This document shows, piece by piece, positions 11,338-22,482 of a stretch of DNA of 64,000 nt. Under the pieces are notes generated by a model. It was given only the letters and a program-made list of their open reading frames with translations, was not told where the DNA came from and did no database searches. Positions within the stretch are counted from its first letter, which is position 1. Every line of letters begins with the position of its first letter. The position numbers and the translations under genes were made by a program. This DNA is from Cylicocyclus nassatus (lineage: Eukaryota; Nematoda; Chromadorea; Rhabditida; Strongylidae): the NCBI GenBank assembly GCA_958299035.1, contig CATQJL010000305.1:67982792-68046791 (forward strand), given 5' to 3'.

Positions 11338-14300
11338 TTTTTTATCCTAGCATGTGTCCCGCATATGCAGGGTCTGCTTTTCTTGTTCAACGTCTCCACG
11401 TTGTCCTATCTGAGACAAGGTCTTCGTTTATATCAAGTTCTCGCATGTCGGCCTTGATTCTGTCCATCCACCTCATCTTGGGTCTACCTCTAGGTCTTTT
11501 GCCTAATGCCTCTACAGGCCCAGCTAACTTCTTGGTCATCCCTTTTGCGCACATTCCCATTTCATCGTAACTTCTTTTCCCGCATTTTCTGGGCAATTGA
11601 AGCTACTTTCATTTGCGCTCGTACAGTGTCATTGCAGCTGTGATCCTTCAGTGTGACTCATAAGGTCCATCGTAGCATCCTTGTTTCCATGACACTGAGC
11701 TTGCGCTCCTCGTTCCGCGTACACGGCCAGCACTCACTGCCATACAGTGCTGCTGGACTAATAAAGGTCCGGTACAGCTGGACTTGAGATGCATTGGCAT
11801 TCTTTTGTCGCACAGAACTACTTTCAACGTCCTCCATTTGATCACACTGTCTACATCCTGTTTGCAACCTCCTCTTGTAAGCCTTCCTCCGCTGAGATGT
11901 GACTACCTAGGTACTTGCATGACGTTGTCTTCTTTAGCTCCTCACAATTGATGCTTATGATACCAGAAGTTTGTTTCCCCATTTCCATGTATTCCGTCTT
12001 CCTTGGGCTTCACGCCATACCACTGTAACCTGTTCTTCCAGTTTTACCTCGTCTTGTACCTCATTTCTGGTACTTGCTATCAAGACCACATCATCTGCGT
12101 CGAGAAGTGTCCAAGGAAAATCGCGTCTGAGCAGTTCCATCACGGCGTTCATCACAGTGATGAAGAGCAAGAGAGAGAAAACTGAACCTTGGTGTACTTC
12201 GACCCTTATTTGGAATTCTTTCCCTGCAGCTGTTTGCACGTGGCTTGAAGCGTTGTGATAGATCAAGTTTATCCACTGAACGTACTCTTCTGGCACCCTG
12301 TGCTGTCAAAAGACCCACCATATGACTTCATGGGGCACCTTATCGAAGGCTTTCTCCAGGTCCGGGAAGGCTGCCTGCAACTTCTTTTGCTTCTCTCTAT
12401 ATTTCTCCATCACTATCCGAGCAGAGTGGACTGCATCGGTTGTACTCCTTTCACGAATCCGCACTCTTTCGGTGACACCTCTACTATATGTCGAAGACAA
12501 GTTTCGATTATTCGCTCGAAGATTTTTAGGGTACGGCTCATCAGTCGGATTGTTGGGTAGATGCGCAGTCTGCTATCTTTTTTGTTCTTCCATGTCGGAA
12601 TTGTCGTGCTGGTGTACCAGTATGAGAATTAGAACTACAAGTCATACTCTTGCTCCTCATGATTTGGTTGAGGAGACTCGTTAACCATGTGGCATCGAAT
12701 TGTCCACATATTTTCCAAAACTCGCTTGGTATGTCATCTGGGCCAGTTGCTTTGCCATTCTTTGTTCTTCTTATGGCTAGCCATACTTCCTCTTCGTGAT
12801 TGCCGGTACTGGTCCTTTTATGGGATTGGCTTCTGAGATGGAGTTGATGGTGCGCCTTTGGTTCCCTTAGCGTCCTACCAAGTTCGTCTTTGATATGGAG
12901 GAAGTGTTCCATGTTTTATGGAATGCGCTCTTCTTCTCGCTATCTGGTATATTTCACGTTTTCCCTCGTGAGACTTTAGACGATTGTAGAGCTCTTTTAA
13001 GTACACCTGTTTTGCATTCTTTACGGAAGCCTTCGCAGCCTGTTTGGCTTGTTGGTATGTCTGGCGATTGTCCTCCGATTTCGTCTTATGCCATCGCTTG
13101 TACGCACCGCTCTTCTCCTCTATGGCCTTTTGCACTTCGTCGTCCCAATACCACGTTTCTTGATTTATCCTTCTTTTTTCTGGCTTTGTACTTTCCAGGA
13201 TCATGTGTGGACTAGATCTTTCAGGCTCGCCCAGGATTGTTCTGAGTTTTTTCGCAAGCTTGGTAGAGTTGTTAGCAGTGCTTGTTTTCGGTGTCGTTAG
13301 TTTCCAATCTCCTCCATTTGATGCGTGCCCTGGTTTCTGTGGTTCTCCTGATGTGGCTATTCGGTTGCTAGTTTGATGTCGAGAAGCAGTGGTCTGTGTT
13401 AAGGTATGGGTACCTCACCGGGGATGACTTTGCAGTCCTTTACGTTTCTGAGATCATGCTGTCGGATAGCCCAGAAGTCCTCTTGTCGGTCGCCACTCGC
13501 ATACGTTATAAGGTGATCATCCTTCTTGTAGTATGTGTTCGCCAAGACCAGATCATAAGCTGTGGCAAATTCCAGAATACGCTCACCTTCTTCATTGTGT
13601 CCCGTATCCGTGGCCTCCGTGACATTTCCCGGTTTCTCCTCGCCTATTTTCCACATGTCCGTTGAGGTCTGCTCCTAGCAGGAGCATTTCTTACAGAGGA
13701 ATTGAACTGATGTGGTCATCCAGCGCCTGCCAGAACGCGTCTTTTTCATTGTCCTTGCATCCTTGTGGCGCATAGGCGGTGATTACTCGTAGGACCTTTC
13801 CAGTGTCTACCTTTATGCTCATCAGACGATCGCTTATGCGCTCAACGTCAACTATATTGCCCCTTAGATTCTCCGAGACAACTATACCAACCCCGTTTGT
13901 GGTGCAGGTGGCAACGTGTAAAGGAGTTTATATTCATCTCTGATGTCGCGTGAGTGATCCCCGCTCCACTTCGCTTCCTGTATGCAAGCTACATTGACTC
14001 GCCGTCTCTTTAGGTCTGCTAAGCCTCTAAAACGAGAGGTGAATGTACCTATATTGATGGATGCTAGAAGGAGAGTCTGCGATGCCTTGGATTTGCCTCT
14101 GGTGAACTAGCCGTTAGCCGTCCCCGTTCACTTTGCTGAGACGGTAACCCTCGCACACTATTCGCATTCGTCGGGCTCGAATGCGCGTTTCTCCGGGGAA
14201 GCCCTAGCCTTTACTCGAGATACTTTATGAGACATGTCTGCATTTATGATGCGAAGGGGTGTTTCTCAGCCGGCTTGTCGCATGCCCTTCTTTGAAAGGG

Positions 14301-14423
14301 CAGCCTGACGCTGGAATTGTGAACAGAGTTTTTGTCGCAGAAATTAGGCTCAGGGTGGAATCGAACCCGTGACCTTCAGCATGGCAATGTTACCTAGAGC
14401 ACCAACCACTAGACTAACTGCTC
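11338..14423 (-). mobile_element. RTE-type non-LTR retrotransposon, degraded (RTE 1)
   Basis: The insertion is bounded by a 16-bp direct repeat TGAAAAATGCTTTTAT (11322-11337 and 14424-14439), so the element is read from 14423 to 11338 on the minus strand and ends in an A-rich tail. Broken frames follow RTE order. The endonuclease is at about 14.1-13.4 kb (GERILEFATAYDLVLANTYY, then DCKVIPGE). A charged linker lies at 13204-12875. Reverse transcriptase pieces are at 12912-11955 (KATGPDDIPSEFW, DLEKAFDKVPHEV, and DADDVVLI where Y/F-A-D-D is usual). The C-terminal region is at 11867-11387 (LYGSECW, METRMLRW, RPRGRPKMRWMDRI). Many frameshifts show it is dead. Its 5' end is a tRNA-like sequence. 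Confidence 0.85.
14349..14423 (-). other. tRNA-like sequence forming the 5' end of RTE 1
   Basis: On the minus strand this has an A-box-like stretch (TTAGTCTAGTGGTTGGTGC) and a B-box-like stretch (GGGTTCGATTCC), spaced as in a tRNA, with a possible D stem GAGC/GCTC. The acceptor and T stems do not pair well and no convincing anticodon arm is seen, so it is not a working tRNA gene. It begins at the first base inside the target-site duplication, so it belongs to the retrotransposon and was not a neighbour of it. A tRNA-derived internal promoter or a fused SINE head would explain it. Confidence 0.5.
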
Positions 14424-14439
14424 TGAAAAATGCTTTTAT

Positions 14440-15600
14440 ACAAATGCAATATCCGTACATCGTAGTTTGTTTGTAAGCTTTAGGTTGAGCAGGTTTTGTT
14501 TTGTGTCTTGCACTTAAAGACTGTACTTGCGCTTTGATGCCACAATAACCGCAATAGGTATACTTGAACGACGCTTCTTATTTATTTTCACCAAATATTT
14601 TTTATCAAGATAAGTTTACAAAAGTCCGCCAGCATTAGTATAGTTCAAAACTTTTAGATTTGACAAATCAGACTGAAGCAGGCACATGATAGACGCTTTA
14701 AGTTCATACTTTCGTTCCTGAACAGCTGCAGGTGCAACATCATGGAGTTGTATGGATGCTCTTGAATATCACGTCGACTTTTGAAATTCAGCGTAGGTAG
14801 AAAACATGAAACTTGAGCATGATAAATAAAAAAGGAAAAACTGCTTGCTTTGAAAATTTCAAGAAGTAAGCGATACTCCGCGCATTTGCCACCAAGGCGG
14901 TATATTGGGTCTTGGAGCGATGATTTCCCACAGAATCGTTCTTTATGTCAGTACCAGTCTGAAATAAAAGAAAAACAGAGGCAGACGAAAACCAAACTCG
15001 AAATACAGGGTGATACTATGCCCACCGTGCTTTGGTCTCTGAAGCGGCAACCAGCGCACAAGCGACAAAGGCTGCAAAAGCTACAGCCGGTACGGTTTGA
15101 TTGCCTAAAGATGTTTCAATACGCACGAATTCGTTCTTGGTGATTGATTAGAGCAATTTAAACCTGCAAAGCACACGATTTCGCAAAGAAAGAGGCGGGG
15201 CTTTTTCAACAATCTTGTAACAAGTCACTATAGAGGTTTTGCTACTTCCGCCGTTTCATCACATTTCGTAGAGAGGTTCTCGACGCGTTTATAGGAAGGT
15301 TGTGCAGTTCCTGTTGCAGATTTTTTTTCACAAAATTTTGTTGACTGAGGCTCATGTAGTAGCAGTGGGTGGTAAAATCGCACATGATTTTTATACAATT
15401 ACATAATACACTGTTTGTAGTTTGTATTCGTTGTCATGGTCGTAGGCAGTCAATGTCGTTGATTGCCCAGATATCGTTGGAAATCAAGAATATACAGAAG
15501 TTTTAGTAGTTCTGTTCCACCGAGCGTAATTTGCTCTATTCGGTGCTTTGAATAAACAATCCTTCTGACGAAGTCTCAGTTTTTTTTGGAACATGAATTT
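14440..15600. other. Duplication DNA without a recognised gene
   Basis: From 14742 it matches copy B. Positions 14862-14876 hold GAAGTAAGCGATACT once; in copy B the same word flanks the RTE 2 insertion on both sides, so this is the empty target site. An open frame at 14850-15143 is not preserved convincingly in copy B. No RNA gene is recognised. Confidence 0.45.
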
Positions 15601-15765
15601 TTATTCTAGCTCATCATCAAACTGCTCATAATAATAATTCATGCCATCATCGTAGTATATTACATCATTATAAGAATCACACTCAAACGATCGTCGTCTG
15701 ATTTGAACCATGTTTCGCTCACTTCCTTGTCCCATTTGATGTACGCCTCCATAGCTTTGTCATAA

Positions 15766-16013
15766 TCAATCGTTTGCATCATTCTCGCTCTTCCATGGCT
15801 TTTCGCCACCCTTCCAAAGCTGCTTCAATTTCACGGATGGGTTGTACTTTTTCCAGATACCAAATACGGGCAAGGCTTCGTTAAAAAAGATCATCTCAAA
15901 AAATTGCATAAATAAGGCACACCATACTTACACTCAGCGAAAGTGGTCTCATCTGCGTGCGGTTCGATTTCGTTTTGGCTACTTTGTACTCTCCAATTAT
16001 CAGAGTGTCCCAT
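15766..16013 (-). CDS. Small hypothetical two-exon protein, copy A
   Basis: Exon 1 (15932-16013) starts at an ATG and encodes 27 residues beginning MGHSDNWRVQSSQNE, ending at a consensus donor GTAAGT in phase 1. Exon 2 (15766-15875) restores the frame from an AG acceptor and ends in TGA, giving 63 residues. The product is charged with no signal peptide, membrane segment or known domain. The identical structure stays open in copy B at 63664-63925, and exon 1 differs there mostly by conservative changes. Against this, the acceptor context is weak, and another frame just downstream (rich in D, Y and E near 15610-15680) also looks coding. The true 3' structure may differ. Function unknown. Confidence 0.35.
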
Positions 16014-16688
16014 GATAATTTATCATTTTTACCCTAAACATCAGCATTTTTCGAGAACTAAGGCACCTACAAAGGGCACAAATACATGATCGTACTTCTG
16101 TATGTATGAGCTATATGATCATATGTGTGGGAGAGAACGTCTAGGGGCGGAGTTTGCCATTTTACTCCATTAAATTTTTTTTATTTCTAACAATGAAAAA
16201 AACGGAAAGTATGTAGTCGAACGTGCGATGTGTCAAGTAAATGCTAGGATAAATGGGGGAATTTTTGAGTTTTCTTGGGGTATGGATACGATTTTTTTCC
16301 CGGAAATTCCGTTTATTTTAACTGCTTTCAGATTTGATCTCAGAACTTTACGTGAAATAAGATTTGGCCAGACTGTTGATAGCAGTCTTGTAGAGCTTAC
16401 TTTGTGCTGTCAAATGATTACGCAAGTTACATTTGAAGGAAGGATACAAAAGGCGACGGCTGTAACAAAAACGGTAAATAATTATGGGACAACCTTATAG
16501 ATTAGCGGCGAGAAGCTTAAGCTCTTGAATTATGTTGAAACAAAATACTCTGCCCTGGCTGTCTAGGGTACAGCTCATTGACAAAGGTGTAATTCGAACC
16601 GCGCAGTGCGAGTAGAGTTGAATTTTTCGAACTAGCAATTGGAACGCTATTTTTGCTAATTTCGAACACTCATTTTCTCAAAGAACTA

Positions 16689-17154
16689 ACAAGGGGAGGA
16701 AGGTCGGTCGAAGTGGCCTTTTGAGATGTGATGTACAGTGGCTTGTAGAGCTTGGAACGCTGACTCCAATTCCACCTTTGTTATCTGCTGCGGGCTTCTG
16801 GGCGAGGAGTTATGAAGGTTTTTGTGAGTGAAAATTTCAATGCAAAATTACTATAAAATCAGTCGTAACCTTTTCCTAACGTTCAAATGAGGCAGCAGCG
16901 AGTCGGTATATTTTGAACAAAAATATTTTTTGCACTGAGTGACCCGATTACCAGTTAAGCCCTAGAAAAAAATGTTACGACTGATTTTACACTAGTCTTG
17001 CAATCAACTTTTTACTCACAAAAACCTTCATAACTCGTCGCCCAGAAGCCCGCAGCAGATAGCGAAGGCAGATTTGGAAATAGTGCTCTAAACTCTACAA
17101 GACAGTATGCATACCTTTTCAAAAGGCCACTTCGACCAACCTTCCTTTCCTTGT
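16689..17154. mobile_element. Foldback element, ACAAGGG family, copy 1
   Basis: Two arms, about 16689-16875 and 16965-17154, are inverted copies of each other. The outer ends read ACAAGGGG and CCTTGT, and both arms contain TCGAAGTGGCC and its complement. The whole could fold into one hairpin of about 190 bp per arm. A related element of 454 bp is at 38564-39017. There is no transposase frame, so it is non-autonomous. Confidence 0.75.
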
Positions 17155-19450
17155 AAATTTTCGTTTGCTCATCGCTTTCATCAAGTTCTAGATAGTCGAG
17201 CGAATAATCAGTATAAAATAAGACTTGTTCTGAGCCAGCAAGCACTCACATAACTGCTCTACAGATTATGCAGTTCCCCTCTTACATTGAATAGGATGTA
17301 CATTTTGTTTGCGAAAAGAGTTTGCGCTTTAGCTTTTGCACTTTAATCACTGAGCCTGTGTAACTTACGTGTACTCTGGAATTGATTAAGCTCCCTTTTA
17401 CTAATTTTGAAAAACATTTCATTAGTTTTAGGCGATGTTCAGAGAGAACGAATTCTCTCGTGCTAATTTTGGTCTAACGCAGAACAGTTAGTGCGGCAAA
17501 CCTTTCAATCATTTGCGAAAAGACTACCTGTAGTTCCTACCTGAACCATAATTTGCAATGTTTCGGTCTTTATAATGATTCCAATGAATTGTATGCATTC
17601 GCAATCGTTCAGTGGATGTGTTTTAGAATGACATAATTCGAAATCAGTATAGATTTCATCTAGAACTCTCGATTTACAAGTTTTTAGGCTATACTAGGAA
17701 GTTAGCATAAAACAGAAATATGAGATAAAACAACTGGCGCCAAATCAATCCCTATGCGGATTTGAATATGAGGTCAGGTCAGAACGGCATATATAAGTAG
17801 AGCGGAGGCATAGTCTTGCATACACGGCGGTCTTCCGACTTCCGTTTTTGCTTCTGGCTAAGGTTAGTGCTGCTCTTGTTTCTATGACTAGGTTTTCATT
17901 GGCTTTTCTCGAATAGTACTTTGAGTCTTCTGTTGATGTCTGAGGGATTAGATGCTGATGACTTCGACTTCCAGGCTCTGACGAAGGCGACAGCGCCGAA
18001 ACGTAGACCATACCATAGTAAATAGTGTTACCATCTTGGTCGACCGCTCAATCACACATCCATCAAGAAATATGAGAGTTTGTTACAAAGTGTGTCAGTT
18101 CGGGACGACTCGGCGAAAAATCGTTTCTTGCAGTCTTTTTAAGCTTACACATATTGACCAATCATAAGCGTCATACAGTATTATAGCAAAAAGTGGACGT
18201 ATAAGCGAATCGTAGAAGAGGAGCTTTGCTAACAGTAACTAGACGATGAGCGGCCTTTGCTTGAATTAGTATTGTTATATACAGGAACTCTTAACCTACA
18301 AAATGAATTTCTGATAGTCATCAATTACTGCAAAAATTGTTGATTAAATCGTTGTTCGTTATTTTGCACCATTCTACTTTCAATATTGTAGACGTGGTAT
18401 CAGAGTGAGCTTCCTTAAATCTGCAGAGTTAATCACGGTTTGGCCAACCTGCCTTGGTCTTATCCTTTGATTTTGAATCTTAGCTGAAATGGAAAAGTGT
18501 GAGAATAATTACTGCGGTGTCTAATTAGTCCTTGTACATCTGCTCACTTCTTGTTGCCTCAAGTAAATGTAGTAGTTTCCATGTAATCTATAACCATTTT
18601 CCTGATTGACAATGCGCTAGCATCTGTCTGTGCTAACTGTTAAATGAAGAACAAAAGTTCAATTTTAGATGTTATAATTTCTATAGCTAGGTGTAGGTTT
18701 GATCAGAGTGCGTTCAAAGCTGTGTGAATGTTTGATAGTAACTCGAGTTCATGCCTTAAATTCTATTTTCAATGAATATTCCTCCCCCCCCCCCCCAGTT
18801 CAGATCCAGGAATCAAACTTGGGGTTTACAGAACACTGTGGCTCTTTTTGCAACGTTTTTGGTGGAAAAGTGCAGCAATGAGGTGATTTTTTGCACTAAG
18901 TAACCATTTTTCATAAATTTCTTGCTTATACGTTACCATAAAAGTTTTAGATCCTGCCCAAGCGGATGGAATTTCGCTGTGTAAGGAACTTTTACACACT
19001 TTTTTGAGATAGCTAAGCCCTCCGCGATTTTGTAGCGTCAAACTCAGAATCACAAAATTTGAGACGTTATGTTTAGAAACTTTGTTCTTGGCTGACCCAT
19101 AGAATGCTATGCATAGACAGTCATTATAAACTGCAAACCTTCTACTATCTTGTGGGTGTCGAAAAGTGAATTCAGGTCTAGTATGTAAGGTTATTGTTTT
19201 TCGTTGAATTGCGCAAAAGCTTTCGCTCCAACCCAATACCCTGACAGGTTTTAAGCTGTGAGAAGTATATCGTACATCGGATATCCGTGTTCAAGGCACT
19301 GCGCAGGCAATTAGTACACAACCTGTACGTGACATTAGTACAGTCTTGTTCTAGCATATATAACAGATAGGGAATATGTGTTCGATGTGCTACCGAAATG
19401 AGCATTTCTAGTCTGTAACAATCAAACATGTTTGCAGATCATATAAAAAA
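17155..19450. other. Intergenic DNA, mostly featureless
   Basis: No gene is supported. Positions 17745-18011 form a somewhat GC-richer block. On the plus strand it has a TATATAAG box near 17790 and, at 17976-18004, a small hairpin framed by CTGACGA and GAAAC (discussed as a finding). A run of C lies at 18783-18798. The open minus frame at 18826-19236 shows no domain. Confidence 0.35.
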
Positions 19451-20100
19451 CAAGTGATCACATTTGTTTCATGAGGTTAGATGGGCGTCAACTAAAAGGC
19501 ATTTGTATGTATCCTATCCGATCGCACAAGAAAGCCTTGTGATCCTTTACTAACTTGACATATATCGAAAGTTTCAGGTCCCGTTGTAGAGTATTCTGAA
19601 GAAACAATCATACACTAGATGTTTATCGTATTAGTCGCCAGCTAAAAATTTGAGGCAGGGAACAAACGTGAATAAAAAACAAAGGAGCAAACGCTTCTTC
19701 CACTTCATCTGTATGCACAGCACATCTATAGTGTTTCATAAAACGTGAGAGGTGCTCTGCAATAGAATCATATATCAAGTCATTTCTTTCATGAGATCGA
19801 ATAGCCATCAACTAGCATGCAAGTGTTCGTATCCGTATCTATCCGTACTGCGAGAAAGCCTTGAGGTCCTCTGACGACTGAAGTGGGCGCATCTTCAAAA
19901 TTCCACGTCCCTTGGTAGGATGCCCTGAAAGAACGGTAAGCAGATACTGAACATTCGTTGTATTAATTATTAACTGGAACATTTAAGTCATGAGACAGTC
20001 AAGAAATAACAAAGGAGCAAACGCTCTTTTCACTTCAATTGGAGGGACAGCATATCAGTAATTTATGGAATGTAAAGGTGTTTTGCAGTAAAATGAAGGA
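19451..20100 (+). repeat. Diverged tandem duplication, two units of about 325 bp
   Basis: Units at about 19451-19770 and 19776-20100 share ordered blocks. TTTCATGAG with ATCAACTA/GTCAACTA is followed by GAAAGCCTTG, then by AACAAAGGAGCAAACGCT and a C/T-rich stretch ending in ACAGCA. Similarity is clearly above chance but interrupted. No open frame is shared between the units, so this is a non-coding local duplication. Confidence 0.6.
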
Positions 20101-21223
20101 GGAAGCCAACTCAAAGACAAACTTTTTGCACATAATAGATTTCATTGTCTGCCAGATACCTTCAATAACCTGCACTCCATTCTGTACCACTTCATCGCTT
20201 ATTTATGCATACACTTTCGTAGACAAAATCGACTCAATTTTCAAGTTTTGCATTCATATGCTGACAACTGGCAATTCCTTGCAATGAGGAACGGCTCTGT
20301 TACCTCTTCCAGTTACCGTTCAGTATGCCTAGCATGAATTGTACAAGCTCTCTAAAAATAATCATATACGAGATTCAATACCCAGGCCAAGGATAGGCAA
20401 AATTGCGACCATAGGTAAAAACTGCAAATTATGATGATATGAAGGCTTTCAATATGTGAGTAGGGACTAAGAATATATAGGTGTATTTAACTATTGAAAC
20501 ATGCGGCTGAAGGCAAGTTGTGAAACAATCTAGCTGAGAAGATTTTTTAAAATTTCTTTTAAACTCTCTCTCCGCGAAACTGACACGCAAATTTTTTGGA
20601 TGTTGTCTACATGAGCTATATAAGGTATAAGCTATAAGGTTCAAATATGATCTTTTTACTTGTATAGAATAGTTCTTAAATCTTTCAAAAATCGTCAGCA
20701 TTTTTTCTTCAAAATTTGGCGGTTATAGCAAGTGGTGTGGCTAGCGCAACACCCTCAATCGAATAAACCTCCGCAATAATTTACTTCAGCCTGTTGCATA
20801 ATAGAAAGTTATAACAAGACTAATTTTTTGCGAACTTTGGAAAACTGCATTTGTTTTATCAATTCATATTAATTTACTACATATAAATTCATCACATGTG
20901 CAATTTTGGCTATTTTGTAGACGATTAATACTACAGCGCTGATCTCAAATGTCTCAGCAGATTTTTGTAGTTACTCGGTTATGAATTATTACCTGATACA
21001 GCAGAGAACTCTGGAAAACCTTCATATGCTGTTTATCAACACGTTTTCTGCTTGCGACACTCGAGCCAACGCACTGCCGAACAGGGCTGTTGCACATATT
21101 CTGGCTATTGTGTTCATCTAGGCACTCCATCGATTAAGGATTACCTTGTTGGTGAAAGTCATCACTGATAGGTACAAAGCAAGCTTGAGATTTTTGAAAA
21201 GCTTTAGGGATTTTACAGATTTG

Positions 21224-22170
21224 TTAGGTTGTCCGGAAATTAATGCAGGTTTTGAATTCCAACCGCAATAAGTCATACATTTCTCATTCTTAGATAGGCT
21301 GCAAGGTACTGTTCGATAGAGCAAAGCAAGCTCTACAAGATGGCTGTCTTGCTTTAGCAACAGCTCTGATCCACCACAAGTTTCGAGCCAAAAACTAGAA
21401 AGATTCAACTGCCCGAAAAATTGAGCAAAAATCGTAACTCAGTTCATAAAAATCCTACAAAAGTTCTAACTTGCTCACTAGACACAGTCCACATAAGGCA
21501 TCTATATACGCCGTTGCCGTATTTTTCTCCGTGTTGAAAATCAAGAGAACGGAAATTTTCGTGCATTTGCTAAAGTGTTGCTGTGCCGTTCCTACACAAG
21601 TATTTGTATACTACAAACCTTTAGAAGTACAAAAACGTAAATTTTCAGCTGTCTACGAGCTTTAGTTCTCGAGAAATATAGAATACAGTTTTCCCTAGTT
21701 GGTCCAAGCTGAAATTCAAATTTTTCGAGAACTATAGCTTGTGGAGAGCTGGAAATTTACGTATGTACTTCTAAAGGTTTGTAGCATACAACTACTTATG
21801 TGAAAACGGCACAGCACCACTTTAGCAAATGCACGAAAATTTCCATTTTCTTGATGTCTAACAGAGAAAAAAATACGGCAGCGGCGTATATAGATGCCCT
21901 TTGTAGATTGTGCTTACGTGAGCGAGTTAGTATTTTTTAGATTTTTTATGAACTGAGTTACGATTTTTCGCAATTTTTCGGGCAGTTGAATATTTTTAGT
22001 TTTTGGCTCGAAACTCGTAGTGGATCAGAGTTGTTGCTAAAAAGAGATCAACACCTTGTACAGCTTGCTTTGTTCTATCGAATGGTACTTTGCAACCTAT
22101 TTAGAAATGAGAAGATTCTGACTTATTGCGGTTGGAATTCAAAACGGACTTTAATTTCCGGACAACCTAA
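21224..22170. mobile_element. Large foldback element with mariner-like ends
   Basis: The element is almost entirely an inverted repeat, with arms of about 470 bp (21224 to about 21690 and about 21700-22170) meeting with hardly any spacer. The ends read TTAGGTTGTCCGGAAATTAA and its complement, which resembles mariner-type termini, and TG dinucleotides flank both sides. Each arm holds a matching open frame (minus 21118-21408, plus 21986-22249) sharing ELLLK and TYCGWNSK. These frames run across the arm and are more likely shared sequence than a conserved protein. Confidence 0.8.
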
Positions 22171-22482
22171 TGTATCACCGTTATACGCCAAATTAACATA
22201 TTTGTTTCCCGGTAAGACCAGAGGAGTATCTAACTTCTATTACTTCTGAGCATTTGGGTAACAACTACGGCGTCGCAGCATTTCGCACCTCCAGCTGGGC
22301 ATTTGGCAGGATTTTCCTCAGTAAAGTGAATACTTGAAATGATAACTTGCAATCTGGGAAAATCTAACCTCAGTGTTTCTGAGATCCACGAAAGACTCAG
22401 AAAGCAGTAAAATGTGAATTACGACGGTTATCAAAGCATTATGCACCTCTTTTCATCGTTAGGGTTTGTAGAAGTCAAAGGC

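Larger units (their letters stand above)
1265..16100 (+). repeat. Segmental duplication, copy A
   Basis: Collinear and in direct orientation with copy B, which starts near 32697. Matching blocks, by eye mostly about 90-95% identical, include 1265-2891 with 32697-34971 (copy B has an extra hairpin element), 4248-10380 with 34972-42181, 14742-14876 with 58238-58375 and 14862-16080 with 62710-63990. The middle of copy A (10380-14741) is replaced in copy B by 16 kb of nested elements. The copy very probably continues past the window edge on the B side. It carries the pseudogene version of the inhibitor gene. Confidence 0.9.

Noticed and set aside
13049..13300. Plus-strand frames over RTE 1 and RTE 2 as host genes
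   Set aside because: They are reverse-strand shadows of the retrotransposon coding regions, which run on the minus strand with recognisable motifs.
14349..14423. Functional tRNA gene on the minus strand
   Set aside because: A and B box-like words are present, but the acceptor and T stems do not pair and no clear anticodon arm is seen. Its position at the border of a retrotransposon fits a tRNA-derived head better.
21118..22249. Paired open frames sharing ELLLK and TYCGWNSK as a gene family
   Set aside because: They are the two arms of one inverted repeat, so their similarity is structural and not evidence of a conserved protein.
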